This document shows, in pieces, positions 1 to 5,637 of a stretch of 6,094 nt of DNA. The notes under the pieces are model-generated. The model saw nothing but the letters and a program-made list of their open reading frames with translations. It was not told the DNA's origin and made no database searches. A program made the translations under genes and the position numbers. The first letter of the stretch is position 1, and the number at the start of each line of letters is the position of its first letter. The stretch is from Lachnospiraceae bacterium UBA5899 (lineage in GTDB: Bacteria > Bacillota > Clostridia > Lachnospirales > Lachnospiraceae): contig DJEL01000027.1 in NCBI GenBank assembly GCA_002432425.1, positions 1 to 6,094 of the forward strand, in the 5' to 3' direction.

Positions 1-40
1 CTGTTTCCAATCCCAATCGTAATTCTTCCGTTGCATTCAT
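1..40 (-). CDS. Start of a leftward gene, cut by the window edge (unknown product)
   Basis: Reading leftward from position 40, an ATG opens 13 complete codons (MNATEELRLGLET) with no stop before the edge. A strong purine-rich ribosome binding site, GGGGGAG, lies 4 to 5 bases upstream of this ATG (about 44-51 on the opposite strand), which is the main reason to believe the gene. An in-frame upstream ATG at 67 would add nine residues but lacks an equally good site. Another ATG at 53 opens a different frame that also stays open to the edge. The gene is divergent from the GH43 gene, a position often held by a transcription regulator, but 13 residues are too few to name a family and I do not assign a function. 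Confidence 0.5.
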   Translation of the reverse strand, partial: MNATEELRLGLET

Positions 41-70
41 CTTTCTCCCCCATACCTTGTATCTCATGTG

Positions 71-101
71 ACTATAATTCATCGAAAATTTCCCTGCGCA
101 A
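71..101 (-). promoter_or_regulatory. Possible promoter of the leftward partial gene
   Basis: On the minus strand TATAGT (76 to 71) could be a -10 box, with TTGCGC (101 to 96) as a weak -35 box and a 19-bp spacer. Five of six -10 bases fit the housekeeping consensus but only three of six -35 bases do, and the spacer is long. The placement, about 25 bp upstream of the proposed ribosome binding site, is suitable. This is a weak call. Confidence 0.25.
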
Positions 102-133
102 TCATCTTTTTTATTCTAACATTTCTTTGTCTG

Positions 134-142
134 TGGTACAAT
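134..142 (+). promoter_or_regulatory. Extended -10 promoter for the GH43-permease unit
   Basis: The sequence TGGTACAAT contains a -10 hexamer (TACAAT, 137-142, five of six consensus bases) preceded by the TGn extension at 134-136. Extended -10 promoters can work with a poor -35, and the bases at the expected -35 position (TTCTAA, 114-119) are indeed poor. Transcription would begin near 149, leaving a leader of about 58 nt before the ATG at 207. I see no recognisable riboswitch or long hairpin in this leader. Confidence 0.5.
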
Positions 143-193
143 GCTCTTAATAACATTCCTTGCAAACAGGATGTCTGCTGCGGCAGGCAAAAG

Positions 194-201
194 AAAGGCG
201 G
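194..201 (+). promoter_or_regulatory. Ribosome binding site that fixes the GH43 start
   Basis: AAAGGCGG differs by one base from AAAGGAGG and ends 5 nt before the ATG at 207. It decides the start, because the frame is also open further upstream with ATGs at 141 and 171 that have no comparable site. Confidence 0.65.
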
Positions 202-206
202 ATATT

Positions 207-1556
207 ATGGCAAATCCTTACTTACCGAATTGGGAATATATACCGGACGGAGAACCACGCGTTTTCGGCGACAGAGTGTATGTGTACGGTTCGCACGACC
301 AGGCAGGCTCGCAGGATTTCTGCGATTATGTGCTGAAATGCTGGAGTGCGCCGCTGAATAACTTAAATCATTGGACCTGTCACGGAGATATTTTTCACAC
401 AAGAGCCGACCGTGACCATGCTTCCGATATTGACTGGAATACGAAAAATACAAGACTTTTTGCCCCGGACGTGGTGGAAAAAGACGGCAAATATTATCTC
501 TATGCCTACATTGTAAATGCCAAAGGATGCGTTGCCGTGAGCGACAGACCGGAAGGTCCTTTTAAACTGATTGCTCCTTACAAATACACCATTTCCGATG
601 AAATCTGCTGCAACGGCTGGTTCATTGACCCCGGTGTCTTAGTGGATGATGACGGAAGAGTTTACAAATATTGTGGATTTGAACGCTCTTTTCTGGCGGA
701 AATCAATGGGGAAAACATGTACGAAGTGCTGGACAGCACCTGTATCGAACACTTTATTCCCTGTGAGCCCACGGCGGATGGTGGGTTCGATGAAAACGAC
801 AAGCTGTTTTTTGAAGCCTGCTCTCCCCGGAAAATCGGGGATACCTATTATATGATTTATTCCCCCAAACGTGGCAGTCGGCTGGCATATGCCACTTCTA
901 AGTCCCCCACCGGTCCTTTTACTTACCGGGGTTATATTGTTGATAACGGGGTGGATTATCCGGGTGGAAACAATCACGGTTCCGTAGCCTGCATCAATGG
1001 CCAATGGTATATTTTCTACCACCGTATGACAAACGGCACCATTGCGTCCCGACGCGGCTGCGTGGAAAAAATCACCCTTCTTCCCGACGGCACCATTCCT
1101 CCCGTGGAAATGACCTCCCTCGGATTTGAAGATAGTTTAAATCCTTATGAAGTCTCGCCCGCAGACATTGCCTGCGTCTTAAAGGGCGGTGCTTTGGTTA
1201 CCGAGAAGAATGTATTTGACAGAGTTGTCACAAATATTCAGGACGGCAGTGTCATCGGTTACAAATACTATGATTTCGGAGACGATTTTGGCAGCAAAAC
1301 TATGGAATTTTCCGCTAGAATCCTAGGGATGGGCTGCGATGCCGTAATGCACATTCTGATTGACGGGGAAGACGGCGAAGAAATCGGCTGCTGCCGGATT
1401 GGACATGACAGTGCTGTCATTCACACGATTGTAAAAAGTGTAACGGGCAGACATGCCGTATTTTTCAAAATCACCACGGAATACGTGGGCTGGATGGGCG
1501 ATATGTTCCGGGGCAGGAACTTGTTTGAACTGTGCAGCTTTGTATTCTTAAAATAA
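207..1556 (+). CDS. Glycoside hydrolase family 43 protein, probably cytoplasmic arabinofuranosidase/xylosidase-type
   Basis: A 449-residue GH43 enzyme. This family folds as a five-bladed beta-propeller and removes arabinose, xylose or related sugars from plant oligosaccharides by inversion. The likely catalytic set is visible: general base Asp14 in YIPDGEPRVFGDRVYVYGSHD-like N-terminal blade (key part PDGEP), the pKa-tuning Asp88 in LFAPDVV, and general acid Glu203 in FFEACSP. Further family-like pieces are NNHGSV (255-260) and FYHRM (270-274) near the end of the propeller. Residues from about 310 to 449 look like a CBM6-like beta-sandwich, ending in a typical LFELCSFVF strand. There is no signal peptide, and 17 cysteines fit a reducing cytoplasm, so it should act on imported oligosaccharides. 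It is first in a probable two-gene unit with the permease. The exact substrate cannot be read from sequence; the family call is firm, the activity is inferred. Confidence 0.9.
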   Translation: MANPYLPNWEYIPDGEPRVFGDRVYVYGSHDQAGSQDFCDYVLKCWSAPLNNLNHWTCHGDIFHTRADRDHASDIDWNTKNTRLFAPDVVEKDGKYYLYAYIVNAKGCVAVSDRPEGPFKLIAPYKYTISDEICCNGWFIDPGVLVDDDGRVYKYCGFERSFLAEINGENMYEVLDSTCIEHFIPCEPTADGGFDENDKLFFEACSPRKIGDTYYMIYSPKRGSRLAYATSKSPTGPFTYRGYIVDNGVDYPGGNNHGSVACINGQWYIFYHRMTNGTIASRRGCVEKITLLPDGTIPPVEMTSLGFEDSLNPYEVSPADIACVLKGGALVTEKNVFDRVVTNIQDGSVIGYKYYDFGDDFGSKTMEFSARILGMGCDAVMHILIDGEDGEEIGCCRIGHDSAVIHTIVKSVTGRHAVFFKITTEYVGWMGDMFRGRNLFELCSFVFLK

Positions 1557-1575
1557 GAGAAATTATTTTTACTTT

Positions 1576-1596
1576 GCAGCTTACCTTTTAAGCTGC
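1576..1596 (+). repeat. Intercistronic hairpin between the GH43 and permease genes
   Basis: GCAGCTT (1576-1582) and AAGCTGC (1590-1596) form a perfect 7-bp stem around a 7-nt loop. Two G-U pairs and a U-A pair could extend the base. No T-run follows on either strand, so it does not look like an intrinsic terminator. It ends only 5 nt before the permease ribosome binding site, so it may affect mRNA processing, stability or translation of the second gene. Confidence 0.55.
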
Positions 1597-1601
1597 GGAA
1601 G

Positions 1602-1606
1602 AGAGG
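1602..1606 (+). promoter_or_regulatory. Ribosome binding site of the permease gene
   Basis: AGAGG, within a longer purine stretch, ends 4 nt before the ATG at 1611. It directly follows the intercistronic hairpin. Confidence 0.55.
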
Positions 1607-1610
1607 AAAC

Positions 1611-2915
1611 ATGTACTCTGTATGTATCATTGCCGGATTGGTCTGCGTTGCTCTTGTGCTCACCGTCCTGACCAATCCATCCATAAATATAGGAAAATAC
1701 CATATCCGCATTTTTTACTGGACGGCTCCGGTGCTTGGCAGCATTGCCCTTTTGCTTTTCCGCCTGCTGCCTCTTCCGGTCATGTGGGAAGGGCTGACTT
1801 CTTCCGGAAGCATCAACCCCTTGAAAATTCTCACGCTTTTCATCTCCATGACCACGCTTTCCATTTATCTGGATGAGGTTGGCTTTTTCTCCTATATTGC
1901 AGGAATTTCCTTAAAATTTGCCAAAACCAGCCAGTTCCGGCTGTTCTGTGTTCTGTTTCTGTTGGTTTCCGTGCTGACGGTGTTTACCAGCAACGACATT
2001 ATTATTTTAACCTTTACGCCTTTTATCTGCTATTTTTCCAAAAAAGCAGAAATTAACCCCATGCCGTATCTGTTCGGTGAATTTGTTGCCGCCAACACCT
2101 GGAGCATGATGTTAATCATCGGCAACCCTACCAATATCTATCTGGCTACCGCAAACGGCATCGGCTTTGGTGCGTATACGGCTCACATGCTGCTTCCCAC
2201 ACTTTTTGCCGGCATAACAGCTTTTCTTCTGTTACTGATGATTTTCCGAAAACCGCTGTCACAGCCTATTTCCATAAAGGAAGAAAAACCGGCAATCCGT
2301 GACAAAGGTCTGGTCATCATCGGCTTGCTGCACCTTGTTTTCTGCACCGTACTGTTGATTTTATCCTCCTACATCGGGTTGGAAATGTGGTACATCACCT
2401 TAGGCTTTGCCGTGAGCCTGTTTCTTTGTGTTACCATTTATAAAAAGAAAAAAGGTGTGAAAGAGCGTGTTCTCCTTCACACCATTATGCGTGCCCCCTG
2501 GGAGCTGATTCCTTTTGTGCTATCCATGTTCTTTCTGGTTTTGACCCTTGACCGCTATCAGGTAACGACCATAATCAGCGGCTTTTTCGGCACGGACCAT
2601 CTTGTCTGGAAGTACGGCATAGCTTCTTTTTTAGCTGCCAATGTCATGAATAACATTCCCATGTCCGTGGCATTCAGCTCCATTGTCAGCCACCTGCCGG
2701 AAGCCGACCGCCTGCCTGCGGCATATGCCAGCATCATCGGCTCCAACATTGGCGCCTATTTCACGCCGCTCGGCGCCCTTGCCGGGATTATGTGGTCCGG
2801 CATCTTAAACAAAATGGGTATTTCCTTTTCCTTCCGCAAGTACATCAGCTACGGCATCCGCATTTCCATACCGGTGCTGATTGCCGCTCTGGTGGGGTTG
2901 CTGATTTACTTCTAA
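1611..2915 (+). CDS. Ion transporter superfamily permease (ArsB/NhaD/CitM-like), substrate unknown
   Basis: A 434-residue integral membrane protein with roughly 11 to 12 hydrophobic segments. It has the two-repeat layout of the ion transporter superfamily, which covers ArsB, NhaD, CitM and SLC13-type carriers of anions, carboxylates or arsenite. The first half has a TSND motif (126-129) before a membrane stretch and GNPTN (171-175). The second half has matching elements NNIPM (347-351), GSNIG (377-381) and TPLG (385-388). These glycine/asparagine/proline loops usually line the substrate and cation site. A polar, basic linker (about 213-232) and a lysine-rich loop (278-286) separate helix groups. 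It lies 54 bp after the GH43 gene and probably shares its promoter. No arsR or arsC lies nearby, so an arsenite role is not supported; an organic acid or other anion is equally possible. The last bases overlap the stop codon of the opposing flavodiiron gene. Confidence 0.85.
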   Translation: MYSVCIIAGLVCVALVLTVLTNPSINIGKYHIRIFYWTAPVLGSIALLLFRLLPLPVMWEGLTSSGSINPLKILTLFISMTTLSIYLDEVGFFSYIAGISLKFAKTSQFRLFCVLFLLVSVLTVFTSNDIIILTFTPFICYFSKKAEINPMPYLFGEFVAANTWSMMLIIGNPTNIYLATANGIGFGAYTAHMLLPTLFAGITAFLLLLMIFRKPLSQPISIKEEKPAIRDKGLVIIGLLHLVFCTVLLILSSYIGLEMWYITLGFAVSLFLCVTIYKKKKGVKERVLLHTIMRAPWELIPFVLSMFFLVLTLDRYQVTTIISGFFGTDHLVWKYGIASFLAANVMNNIPMSVAFSSIVSHLPEADRLPAAYASIIGSNIGAYFTPLGALAGIMWSGILNKMGISFSFRKYISYGIRISIPVLIAALVGLLIYF

Positions 2916-4084
2916 GCGCGCGAATTTGCCAGTTCTTCGGCTAATTTTTCCAATTCTGCCTTATTCTGCTCATTCATGGCGGAACGGATGCTTACCTTCG
3001 TTTCGGCAAAGGTAATATCCTTGCTCTTTTCCAGCATGCCCGTTATGATTTTTTCTGCCAGGGGCGCCCAGGTTCCGTTCTCAACAGCCGCAACTTTACG
3101 GTTCTGGTAACTGCGCTCGGTCAGTCCTTCGATGTAGGCACGCATGCAGGGGAAGAGGTCGCCGTTGTAAGTAATTCCCGCCAGCACCAGTCTGTCATAA
3201 CGGAACGCATCCGCTATGGCTTCTGCCTTGTCGCATCTTGCCAAATCGTACAGAACTGTTTTCTGTCCTTTCTCCCCCAGTTTTTCCGCCAGATATTCGG
3301 CAGCCTTACGGGTATTGCCGTAAACGGACGCATAGGCAATCACAACGCCCGCCTCTTCCGGCTGATAGGAAGACCACTTATCATATTTTTCCAGATAAAA
3401 TCCCAGATTCTCTTTTAATACCGGGCCATGCAGGGAGCAAATCGTCCGGATGTCCAGTGTGGCTGCCTTTTTTAAGACTGCCTGCACCTGTGCGCCGTAT
3501 TTTCCCACAATCCCGATATAATAGCGTCTGGCTTCGTCCGTCCAGTCCTCTTCCACATCCAGAGCTCCGAATTTTCCGAATCCATCTGCCGCAAACAGAA
3601 TTTTTTCTGCGGACTCATACGTCATCATAACCTCCGGCCAGTGCACCATGGGCGCATACACAAAGTGCAGGGTGTGTTCGCCAAGCTCCAGCGTTCCGCC
3701 GTTTGCTGCTATCAGTTTCTTTTCTATGCCTGCCTTAGCAAAATATTCCGGGAAAAACTGCTCCATAAACTTAAAGCCCATAGCCGTAGAAACCACCGTT
3801 ACTTCCGGGTATTTCTCCAAAAATGCCGGAATACTGGCGGAATGGTCGGGCTCCATATGCTGGATAACCAGATAATCCGGTGTCTTTCCCTCCAATACTG
3901 TTTCCAAATTCTGCAGCCATTCTTTGCTGAAAGAGCCGTCAACCGTATCCATAACCGCTGTTTTTTCATCCATAATTACATAGGAATTGTACGCCATGCC
4001 GTTCGGCACCCGGTACTGTCCTTCAAACAAATCCACCTGATGGTCATTCACTCCTACATATTTTACACTTGCACTGATTTCCAT
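2912..4084 (-). CDS. FprA-type (class A) flavodiiron protein, O2/NO reductase
   Basis: A 390-residue soluble flavodiiron protein, which reduces O2 to water and/or NO to N2O in anaerobes, usually with electrons from rubredoxin. The N-terminal metallo-beta-lactamase-like domain (about 1-245) holds the diiron ligands: His76, Glu78 and Asp80 in HMEPDH, His148 in MVHWPEVM, Asp167 in AADGFGKFG and His219 in SLHGPV. The C-terminal flavodoxin domain (about 246-390) starts with the FMN phosphate loop YASVYGNT (251-258). No rubredoxin or flavin reductase domain is fused, so it is the minimal class A form. The ATG at 4084 is chosen because AGGAGG lies 7 nt upstream; the frame stays open further upstream, but without a site or family-like sequence. 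Ligand spacing (67, 18 and 51 residues between the later ligands) differs from the classic Desulfovibrio pattern. Whether O2 or NO is preferred cannot be read. It is divergent from the MATE gene. Confidence 0.95.
   Translation of the reverse strand: MEISASVKYVGVNDHQVDLFEGQYRVPNGMAYNSYVIMDEKTAVMDTVDGSFSKEWLQNLETVLEGKTPDYLVIQHMEPDHSASIPAFLEKYPEVTVVSTAMGFKFMEQFFPEYFAKAGIEKKLIAANGGTLELGEHTLHFVYAPMVHWPEVMMTYESAEKILFAADGFGKFGALDVEEDWTDEARRYYIGIVGKYGAQVQAVLKKAATLDIRTICSLHGPVLKENLGFYLEKYDKWSSYQPEEAGVVIAYASVYGNTRKAAEYLAEKLGEKGQKTVLYDLARCDKAEAIADAFRYDRLVLAGITYNGDLFPCMRAYIEGLTERSYQNRKVAAVENGTWAPLAEKIITGMLEKSKDITFAETKVSIRSAMNEQNKAELEKLAEELANSRA
2923..2949 (+). terminator. Very weak terminator-like hairpin just after the permease stop
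   Basis: AATT-T-GCC (2923-2930) can pair with GGC-T-AATT (2939-2946) around an 8-nt loop, with a T-run at 2945-2949. The stem has an internal mismatch and only three G-C pairs, and it lies inside the 3' end of the opposing gene. It is the only candidate I see for ending the permease transcript. Confidence 0.15.
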
Positions 4085-4091
4085 AGGTTTT

Positions 4092-4097
4092 CCTCCT
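4092..4097 (-). promoter_or_regulatory. Consensus ribosome binding site of the flavodiiron gene
   Basis: AGGAGG on the minus strand ends 7 nt before the ATG at 4084. This perfect site at ideal spacing fixes the start and suggests strong translation. Confidence 0.85.
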
Positions 4098-4109
4098 GAG
4101 TTTCTTTTC

Positions 4110-4120
4110 TTTACTGTAAA
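4110..4120. promoter_or_regulatory. Palindrome TTTACTGTAAA at the flavodiiron gene's predicted start point
   Basis: TTTAC-T-GTAAA is a perfect inverted repeat with 5-bp arms and one central base. It spans the end of the predicted -10 box and the predicted transcription start (near 4112) of the leftward gene, a usual place for a repressor operator. GTAA recurs at 4116, 4122 and 4127, so the motif sits in a small repeat cluster. The regulator is unknown. Confidence 0.4.
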
Positions 4121-4147
4121 TGTAACGTAAACAGGAGCTCTTCGCAA
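4119..4147 (-). promoter_or_regulatory. Candidate promoter of the flavodiiron gene
   Basis: On the minus strand TTGCGA (4147 to 4142, four of six consensus bases) and TACATT (4124 to 4119, four of six) are separated by the optimal 17 bp. Transcription would start near 4112 and give a leader of about 28 nt that includes the AGGAGG site. Confidence 0.45.
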
Positions 4148-4160
4148 GTGTTTTCCGCTA

Positions 4161-4189
4161 TTGTTTTATGGAAGATTTGGGGATATAAT
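4161..4189 (+). promoter_or_regulatory. Candidate upstream promoter P1 of the MATE gene
   Basis: TTGTTT (4161-4166) and a perfect TATAAT (4184-4189) are spaced by exactly 17 bp. The -35 matches at the three most important positions. This promoter would start near 4196, about 59 nt before the MATE ATG. Confidence 0.45.
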
Positions 4190-4203
4190 TTTTCAAAGAA
4201 TCG

Positions 4204-4212
4204 TGCTATAAT
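4204..4212 (+). promoter_or_regulatory. Extended -10 promoter P2 of the MATE gene
   Basis: TGCTATAAT combines a perfect -10 hexamer (4207-4212) with the TGn extension (4204-4206). No good -35 exists at the right distance, as is tolerated for extended -10 promoters. Transcription would start near 4219, inside the palindrome at 4216-4229. It lies 23 bp downstream of the other perfect TATAAT. Confidence 0.6.
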
Positions 4213-4215
4213 ACC

Positions 4216-4229
4216 TCTGCATTTGCAGA
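4216..4229. promoter_or_regulatory. Palindrome TCTGCA-TT-TGCAGA, candidate operator at the MATE promoter
   Basis: Perfect 6-bp inverted arms (4216-4221 and 4224-4229) are separated by 2 bp. The element starts 3 bp after the -10 box of P2 and covers its predicted start site, so a bound repressor would block initiation there. It would also sit as a roadblock downstream of P1. The 2-nt centre is too tight for a good RNA hairpin, so a protein site is more likely. I do not recognise the cognate regulator, and none is encoded in the window. Confidence 0.5.
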
Positions 4230-4254
4230 AACATCACAGAAAGAAGATTTACTT

Positions 4255-5598
4255 ATGAGCAACTCCGACCATATATACAGCAATCTGGATCTTAAAAAGC
4301 TTCTCATTCCCATTATTGTGGAACAGCTCTTAAGCTGCCTGATGGGAACCGTGGACACCATGATGGTAAGCAACGTGGGTTCTGCCGCCATTTCCGCCGT
4401 GTCCCTTGTGGACTCCATAAACGTGCTGGTTATCCAGGCGCTTTCCGCCTTGGCTGCCGGCGGCACCATACTTTGTTCCCAGTATCTCGGAAGCCGCAAC
4501 GAAAAAAGCGCCAATCATGCTGCCCGGCAGGTATTGCTGGTAATGGCAGTGCTTTCCACAGCCCTTTCCCTGCTCTGCCTGATTTTCCGTGTCCCCATGC
4601 TGCACTTTATTTTCGGAAAAGTAGAAGCCGACGTTATGGCAAACTCCCAGGTTTATTTTTTGTTTACCCTGCTTTCCTTCCCGTTTATCGGTCTGTACGA
4701 TGCAGGAGCTTCCATTATGAGAGCGCAGAACGACAGCCGCAGACCCATGATTATATCCGTCATTTCCAACTTTCTAAATATCGTTGGAAATGCTATACTT
4801 ATCTTTGGGCTGAATATGGGTGTTGCCGGTGCTGCCATTTCCACTCTGGTTTCCCGGATTTTCTGTGCCGTGGTCGTTATCTGGCAGCTTCGCGGAGAAA
4901 AGGAACCCATTTCTGTCCGCAATTATCTGTCCATCCGGCCGGATTTTTCCTTAATTAAAAATATCCTGTATATCGGCATTCCTTCGGGCATTGAAAACAG
5001 TATGTTCCAGTTTGGTAAACTGGCCATTCAGTCTACGGTTTCCACGCTGGGCACCATCGCCATTGCCGCTCAGGCCATGACCAACATTCTGGAAATGTTA
5101 AACGGTGTGGCTGCCATGGGCATCGGCATCGGATTGATGACCGTTGTGGGGCAATGTCTGGGCGCGGGCAGAAAAGACGAAGCCGTTTACTACATAAAGA
5201 AACTTTCCTGGCTGGCGGAAATCGTCATTATTGCAACCTGTCTCATTGTCCTTGTACTCACGAAACCGATTACCATGCTCGGCGGCATGGAAGCGGAAAG
5301 CACGAAGCTTTGTTTCAACATGGTTATTTTCATCACGATTACCAAGCCTATTTCCTGGGTGCTTTCCTTTATCCCGGCATACGGCATGCGCGCTGCCGGA
5401 GATGTGAAATTTTCCATGATTACTTCCTGCTGCACCATGTGGCTCTGCCGTGTCAGCCTGTGCATTTACCTCTGCCGTGTCTGGGGCTTCGGTCCCATTG
5501 CCGTGTGGATTGGCATGTTCGCCGACTGGAGCCTGCGCGCCATTATCTTTACCATTCGGTTCCATTCCCGGAAATGGCTGGAGCATAAGGTGATTTAA
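4255..5598 (+). CDS. MATE family multidrug/toxin efflux transporter
   Basis: A 447-residue inner membrane antiporter of the MATE family, which exports organic cations, drugs or metabolites in exchange for Na+ or H+. About 12 transmembrane segments form two homologous halves. Family features include a first helix with PIIVEQLLSCLMGTVDTMMV (19-38), the loop GGTILCSQYLGSRN (69-82), RAQNDSRRPM (156-165) and NIVGNAILIFGLNMGVAGAA (175-194). The repeat-2 counterparts are VGQCLGAGRKDEA (298-310) and MRAAGDVKFSM (378-388). Length is normal for the family. The ATG at 4255 is the first Met and begins a short polar N-terminus, but its ribosome binding site is weak (AGAAAGAAGA about 8 to 10 nt upstream). 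Two promoters and a palindrome lie just upstream, so regulated expression is likely. The next gene follows in the same direction after 39 bp. Substrate and coupling ion are not readable. Confidence 0.93.
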   Translation: MSNSDHIYSNLDLKKLLIPIIVEQLLSCLMGTVDTMMVSNVGSAAISAVSLVDSINVLVIQALSALAAGGTILCSQYLGSRNEKSANHAARQVLLVMAVLSTALSLLCLIFRVPMLHFIFGKVEADVMANSQVYFLFTLLSFPFIGLYDAGASIMRAQNDSRRPMIISVISNFLNIVGNAILIFGLNMGVAGAAISTLVSRIFCAVVVIWQLRGEKEPISVRNYLSIRPDFSLIKNILYIGIPSGIENSMFQFGKLAIQSTVSTLGTIAIAAQAMTNILEMLNGVAAMGIGIGLMTVVGQCLGAGRKDEAVYYIKKLSWLAEIVIIATCLIVLVLTKPITMLGGMEAESTKLCFNMVIFITITKPISWVLSFIPAYGMRAAGDVKFSMITSCCTMWLCRVSLCIYLCRVWGFGPIAVWIGMFADWSLRAIIFTIRFHSRKWLEHKVI

Positions 5599-5623
5599 TA
5601 TTCTATAAAATACATCAAGAAAA

Positions 5624-5628
5624 AGGAG
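5624..5628 (+). promoter_or_regulatory. Ribosome binding site that decides the start of the small redox gene
   Basis: AGGAG lies 3 nt before an ATG at 5632 and 9 nt before an in-frame ATG at 5638. Three bases is too close for efficient initiation, so the second ATG is preferred. Confidence 0.6.
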
Positions 5629-5637
5629 AGAATGTTT

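Noticed and set aside
141..206. In-frame upstream ATG at 141 that would give the GH43 protein a 22-residue, partly hydrophobic N-terminal extension like a signal peptide
   Set aside because: The ATG overlaps the TACAAT -10 box, so it would lie upstream of the likely transcript start. It has no ribosome binding site, while the ATG at 207 has a near-consensus one and begins with the family-typical N-terminus.
68..361. Open rightward frame of 97 codons overlapping the start of the GH43 gene
   Set aside because: It has no ribosome binding site, overlaps the promoter and real gene, and turns into arginine-rich low-quality sequence typical of an off-frame reading.
1576..1596. Intrinsic terminator after the GH43 gene
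   Set aside because: The hairpin has no following T-run in either direction and lies right before the next ribosome binding site.
1611..2915. Arsenic resistance locus based on the ArsB-like permease
   Set aside because: No ArsR, ArsC or ArsA gene is present and the neighbours are a glycosidase and a flavodiiron protein. The superfamily covers many substrates.
3641..4099. Long rightward frame (152 codons) opposite the flavodiiron gene
   Set aside because: It is antisense to a clearly conserved enzyme, is rich in His, Cys and Arg, and shows no domain-like pattern.
4121..4133. Catabolite-control (cre-like) site, TGTAACGTAAACA
   Set aside because: It resembles the consensus but is one base short between the TGTAA and CG parts, so CcpA binding is doubtful; the nearby GTAA repeats explain the likeness.
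5098..5586. Long leftward frame (162 codons) opposite the MATE gene
   Set aside because: It is a polar, His/Gly-rich mirror of the transporter's hydrophobic codons with no ribosome binding site or recognisable domain.
5604..5609. TATAAA as a separate promoter for the small redox gene
   Set aside because: No -35 or TGn extension is found at the proper distance, and the bases at the -35 position (GAGCAT) do not fit. Co-transcription with the MATE gene is simpler.
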